Below, in pieces: positions 61,767 through 64,000 of a stretch of 64,000 nt of DNA. The translations under genes were made by a program, and so were the position numbers. The DNA is from Paraburkholderia caledonica NBRC 102488 (lineage in GTDB: Bacteria > Pseudomonadota > Gammaproteobacteria > Burkholderiales > Burkholderiaceae). The notes under the pieces were generated by a model that did not search any database, was not told the origin of the DNA, and saw only the letters and a program-made list of their open reading frames with translations. Position 1 is the first letter of the stretch. Each line of letters starts with the position of its first letter. Location of the stretch: the NCBI RefSeq assembly GCF_000685095.1, contig NZ_BAYE01000006.1:310001-374000 (forward strand), read 5' to 3'.

Positions 61767-63071
61767 CTACTTGTGAATTTTCTCGCGCAACGACTGAATG
61801 TCGTTGGCCGTTACAGGTCGCGCGTCATTACCCCATGAAGCGCGGATCCATGAAAGAACGTTCGCCATTTGCGCATTGGTGAGCGTTTGAGCGAAGCCCG
61901 GCATTGCTTGACGCGGTGGCCCACTGATAGTCGCGGGACTGTTGCCGCCTTCCACCATCAAGCGAATCAGCGAGGTCGTATCTTCGGTGATCACTGACGG
62001 GTTGCCTGCCAGCCGCGGAAATACATTGGGCACGCCCGCACCTTGCACACCGTGGCACCGCGCGCAGAACGAGATATAGACTCGCGCACCGACCGATTGA
62101 GGCGCATCGACTCGATTGCCGTTGCGCGACGGCAAGTCGGGCTGCGCATGCGGCTCATAGCTCCCGGAGGGCTTTTGCGCCGGCAGGGACTTCAGATAGT
62201 GCGCCATGGCGAGCGCATCTTCGTCGGTCAGATATTGGGTGCTGTCTTCCACTTGCTCGACCATAGAGCCGAATGCGACGAGACCCGCACCGTGTCCCGT
62301 TTTCAGAAATGCGGCAAGATCTTTTTCGCCAATACGTCCGAGGCCCGAGCCCGGATCGCCGGTGAGATTCGGCGCGAACCAGTTGTCGTTGACTCCACCC
62401 GTCAAATACATGGGCGACGACTCGTCGTAGCCGCGTTCCTGAAAGCCAGGCCCACGAGGTGTGTGACATGCGCCGCAATGACCCGGACCTTGCACGAGAA
62501 AAGCCCCGCGATTCCACTGCGCGTCACGTCCGGCCTTGGGCTGATAGGGTTCTGTCGGTGCGAACGCGAGTTGCCAGAAATAGAGCACCCAGCGCTGATT
62601 GAAGGGGAACGCCAGCTTGGTGGGCGGAGCCGGTTCGGGCGCCGGTTTTACTCCGTGCATGAAATACGCGTAAAGCGCGCGCATGTCGTCGTCGGACATT
62701 TTTGAAAACGACGCATACGGCATGGCCGGATAAAGCCGCTTGTTGCCCGGCGACACGCCCTCCCGCACGGAGCGTGCAAAATCTTCGTAACTGTAGGCGC
62801 CAATGCCGTATCGGCGGTCCGGCGTAATGTTGCTGCTCATGATCGTGCCGAATGGCGACGTGAGTCCCAAGCCGCCGCCATAGGCTTGTCCGCCGACGGC
62901 CGTGTGGCAACCCGCGCAGTCCGACGCTTTGGCGAGATATTCTCCACGCGCCACAAGGGCCGCGAGCGCCGGGTCCGATGCGCCGGCGAGCTCGGCGGTG
63001 ACGCGCGGAGCCGTGAACACGCCGAGCATCGCCGTGCCGGCCAGCACGATCAGTTTGAAGCGCCGCATCAT
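61767..63071 (-). CDS. Triheme cytochrome c subunit (membrane dehydrogenase type)
   Basis: A 434-aa exported protein. The N-terminal signal/anchor is MMRRFKLIVLAGTAMLGVFT. Three CxxCH heme sites are visible: Cys52 (CAGCH), Cys199 (CGACH) and Cys336 (CARCH). The architecture matches the cytochrome c subunits of membrane-bound alcohol, gluconate and sorbitol dehydrogenases, which pass electrons to ubiquinone. No flavin or PQQ dehydrogenase subunit is adjacent within the window. Its start overlaps the stop of the upstream CtaG-like gene by 4 nt. Confidence 0.9.
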   Translation of the reverse strand: MMRRFKLIVLAGTAMLGVFTAPRVTAELAGASDPALAALVARGEYLAKASDCAGCHTAVGGQAYGGGLGLTSPFGTIMSSNITPDRRYGIGAYSYEDFARSVREGVSPGNKRLYPAMPYASFSKMSDDDMRALYAYFMHGVKPAPEPAPPTKLAFPFNQRWVLYFWQLAFAPTEPYQPKAGRDAQWNRGAFLVQGPGHCGACHTPRGPGFQERGYDESSPMYLTGGVNDNWFAPNLTGDPGSGLGRIGEKDLAAFLKTGHGAGLVAFGSMVEQVEDSTQYLTDEDALAMAHYLKSLPAQKPSGSYEPHAQPDLPSRNGNRVDAPQSVGARVYISFCARCHGVQGAGVPNVFPRLAGNPSVITEDTTSLIRLMVEGGNSPATISGPPRQAMPGFAQTLTNAQMANVLSWIRASWGNDARPVTANDIQSLREKIHK

Positions 63072-64000
63072 GAGGTGCTATCCCGACGCGCGGCCAGCGT
63101 GTTAGGCATGAGCGTCACTGGCGCACGGTGCATCAGCCAGCGCGCGCCAGTCAGAAGCGCCGCGATCAGATACGCCAGACCGCCAGGCACCCACATCACG
63201 AGGCCGCCGAGTTGTTGATCCTGCAACGGATCGAAGCCGAGCGCCGAGGCTGGCTCGATATATGCCGGGTACCAGAGCCCCGGCGCAAGCGTCAGTAACG
63301 CGCCCAGCGCGCCGGTGTGAACCATCGTCGTGAAGAGCGACAACATCGCGTAGCCGCTTTGATCGCGCCGCGCGCCTTCGCCGAAAACGACCCACCAGAA
63401 CAGGAGCGCGCTTAGCAGGAAGCTCGCGTGCTGAAGCGTATGAATACCGGGCGACGCGAGCGCCGCTTCGAAAAAACGCGGCATATGCCACGCCGATAAC
63501 GCGGCGGCGTGCAGCAGCCATGCGACGGTCGGCGCACACAGCGCGCGCCACAGTCCGTACAGCACCGGCGTGCGGACGGCGGTGGCTATCGCGTGCCGTG
63601 CCGCGGGAGGAAAGGCCCACAGCCATACCGCGAGCGGTCGGCCGAGCACGAGCAGCGGAGCGGCCACGATCATCATCAGTTCATGTTGAACCATGTGCGC
63701 GGAAAAGAGCGCCGCGCTCAAGGCGTCGAGTGGCGAGTTGAGCGCGGCGACGAGCGCGAGCCATCCGGTTACGAACGCGCATAGCTGACGCGTGCGAATG
63801 CCGCGCCCGCGTCGGCTGCGCGCGCGCAGGCGCCGGTAGCCGGCTGCATAGAGGCCGAGGCTCACGACCAGCAGTGCGACGACCCATGGTTCGAAAGTCC
63901 AGCGCAGCACGGGCGGCGCGCTTCGCTCCGCGGCAGTCAACACATGCGCGTGTACGCCGGGCGGAATACACAATGCGGCGAACACGAGCGCGCTGCGCAT
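63068..64000 (-). CDS. CtaG-family cytochrome oxidase assembly-like membrane protein (may extend past window)
   Basis: At least 310 aa with about seven transmembrane helices, of the caa3_CtaG type: ALNSPLDALSAALFSAHMVQ, QHELMMIVAAPLLVLGRPLA, HMPRFFEAALASPGIHTLQH and LLSALLFWWVVFG carry the His residues of the family. The ATG at 64000 is the last codon of the window, so the true start could lie beyond; MRSALVFAALCIPPGVHAHV reads like a signal segment. Members help insert copper into oxidases. The downstream overlap with a triheme cytochrome c suggests that both serve one electron-transfer chain. Confidence 0.88.
   Translation of the reverse strand: MRSALVFAALCIPPGVHAHVLTAAERSAPPVLRWTFEPWVVALLVVSLGLYAAGYRRLRARSRRGRGIRTRQLCAFVTGWLALVAALNSPLDALSAALFSAHMVQHELMMIVAAPLLVLGRPLAVWLWAFPPAARHAIATAVRTPVLYGLWRALCAPTVAWLLHAAALSAWHMPRFFEAALASPGIHTLQHASFLLSALLFWWVVFGEGARRDQSGYAMLSLFTTMVHTGALGALLTLAPGLWYPAYIEPASALGFDPLQDQQLGGLVMWVPGGLAYLIAALLTGARWLMHRAPVTLMPNTLAARRDSTS

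Noticed and set aside
1..64000. CRISPR arrays, tRNA/rRNA genes, insertion sequences or prophage
   Set aside because: No regularly spaced repeats, transposase or integrase genes, or recognisable RNA genes were seen.

Overview
The window looks like a piece of a Burkholderiaceae chromosome, most likely Paraburkholderia, Caballeronia or a close relative. This is judged from the high GC content, the gene families and the protein style; no search was run. I found no rRNA, tRNA, insertion sequence, phage or CRISPR array. Coding density is high and most operons have 4-nt ATGA start/stop overlaps.

Layout. (1) 1-1815: the 3' end of a TPR/glycosyltransferase gene, then an ArsR - AHSA1/SRPBCC - DUF1801 operon with an operator-like palindrome. 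(2) 1915-8535: a complete lower pathway for homoprotocatechuate (3,4-dihydroxyphenylacetate) meta-cleavage, hpaG1-hpaG2-hpaE-hpaD-hpaF-hpaH-hpaI, divergent from the repressor gene hpaR across a perfect 14-bp palindrome. (3) 8554-17706: mixed metabolism and transport: a DSD1-type PLP enzyme, a LysR regulator, a sulfotransferase-like protein, an MHS-family MFS transporter, methylmalonate-semialdehyde dehydrogenase, a second MFS exporter, and an isochorismatase-family hydrolase with a MarR regulator behind a 38-bp inverted repeat. (4) 17797-22299: an operon encoding a TonB-dependent receptor, a YfiR-like periplasmic protein and a membrane GGDEF-EAL protein. (5) 22640-28157: stress-type small proteins (CsbD/DUF883-like, YqjE-like, YqjK-like), two zinc alcohol dehydrogenases and small unknown proteins. 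(6) 28267-30012: a RecQ-family helicase.

(7) 29991-44230: the most unusual region. A tight seven-gene operon encodes a UDP-glucuronate decarboxylase, a GT4, two GT9 heptosyltransferase-like proteins, a GT2, a NodU/CmcH-type carbamoyltransferase and a GmhB-like heptose-bisphosphate phosphatase. It is headed by a sucrose-synthase/MshA-like GT4. Divergent from it is an Atm1-type ABC exporter fused to a degenerate histidine-kinase ATPase-like segment and a complete receiver (REC) domain; another GT2 and a PIG-L deacetylase follow. I infer a pathway for a carbamoylated, heptose- and pentose-containing glycan or glycoconjugate with a phospho-responsive exporter. The product is unknown.

(8) 44373-49343: a phosphatidylserine-decarboxylase-like (PsiD-like) pyruvoyl enzyme, manganese catalase, a DUF892 ferritin-like protein, hemerythrin, small stress proteins and a NUDIX hydrolase. 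(9) 49513-64000: respiration and redox: a PQQ glucose dehydrogenase carrying an Ala/Ser-rich insertion, a cyanide-insensitive-type bd oxidase (cioA, cioB and a 35-aa DUF2474 gene), a YdeP-type molybdopterin oxidoreductase, a membrane-anchored hemerythrin, glutamine-dependent NAD synthase with a CinA-type amidohydrolase, a GNAT acetyltransferase, a triheme cytochrome c and a CtaG-like protein running to the window edge.

Regions 5, 8 and 9 together suggest a chromosomal block for oxidative, desiccation and respiratory stress, with the glycan/exporter cluster embedded in it.
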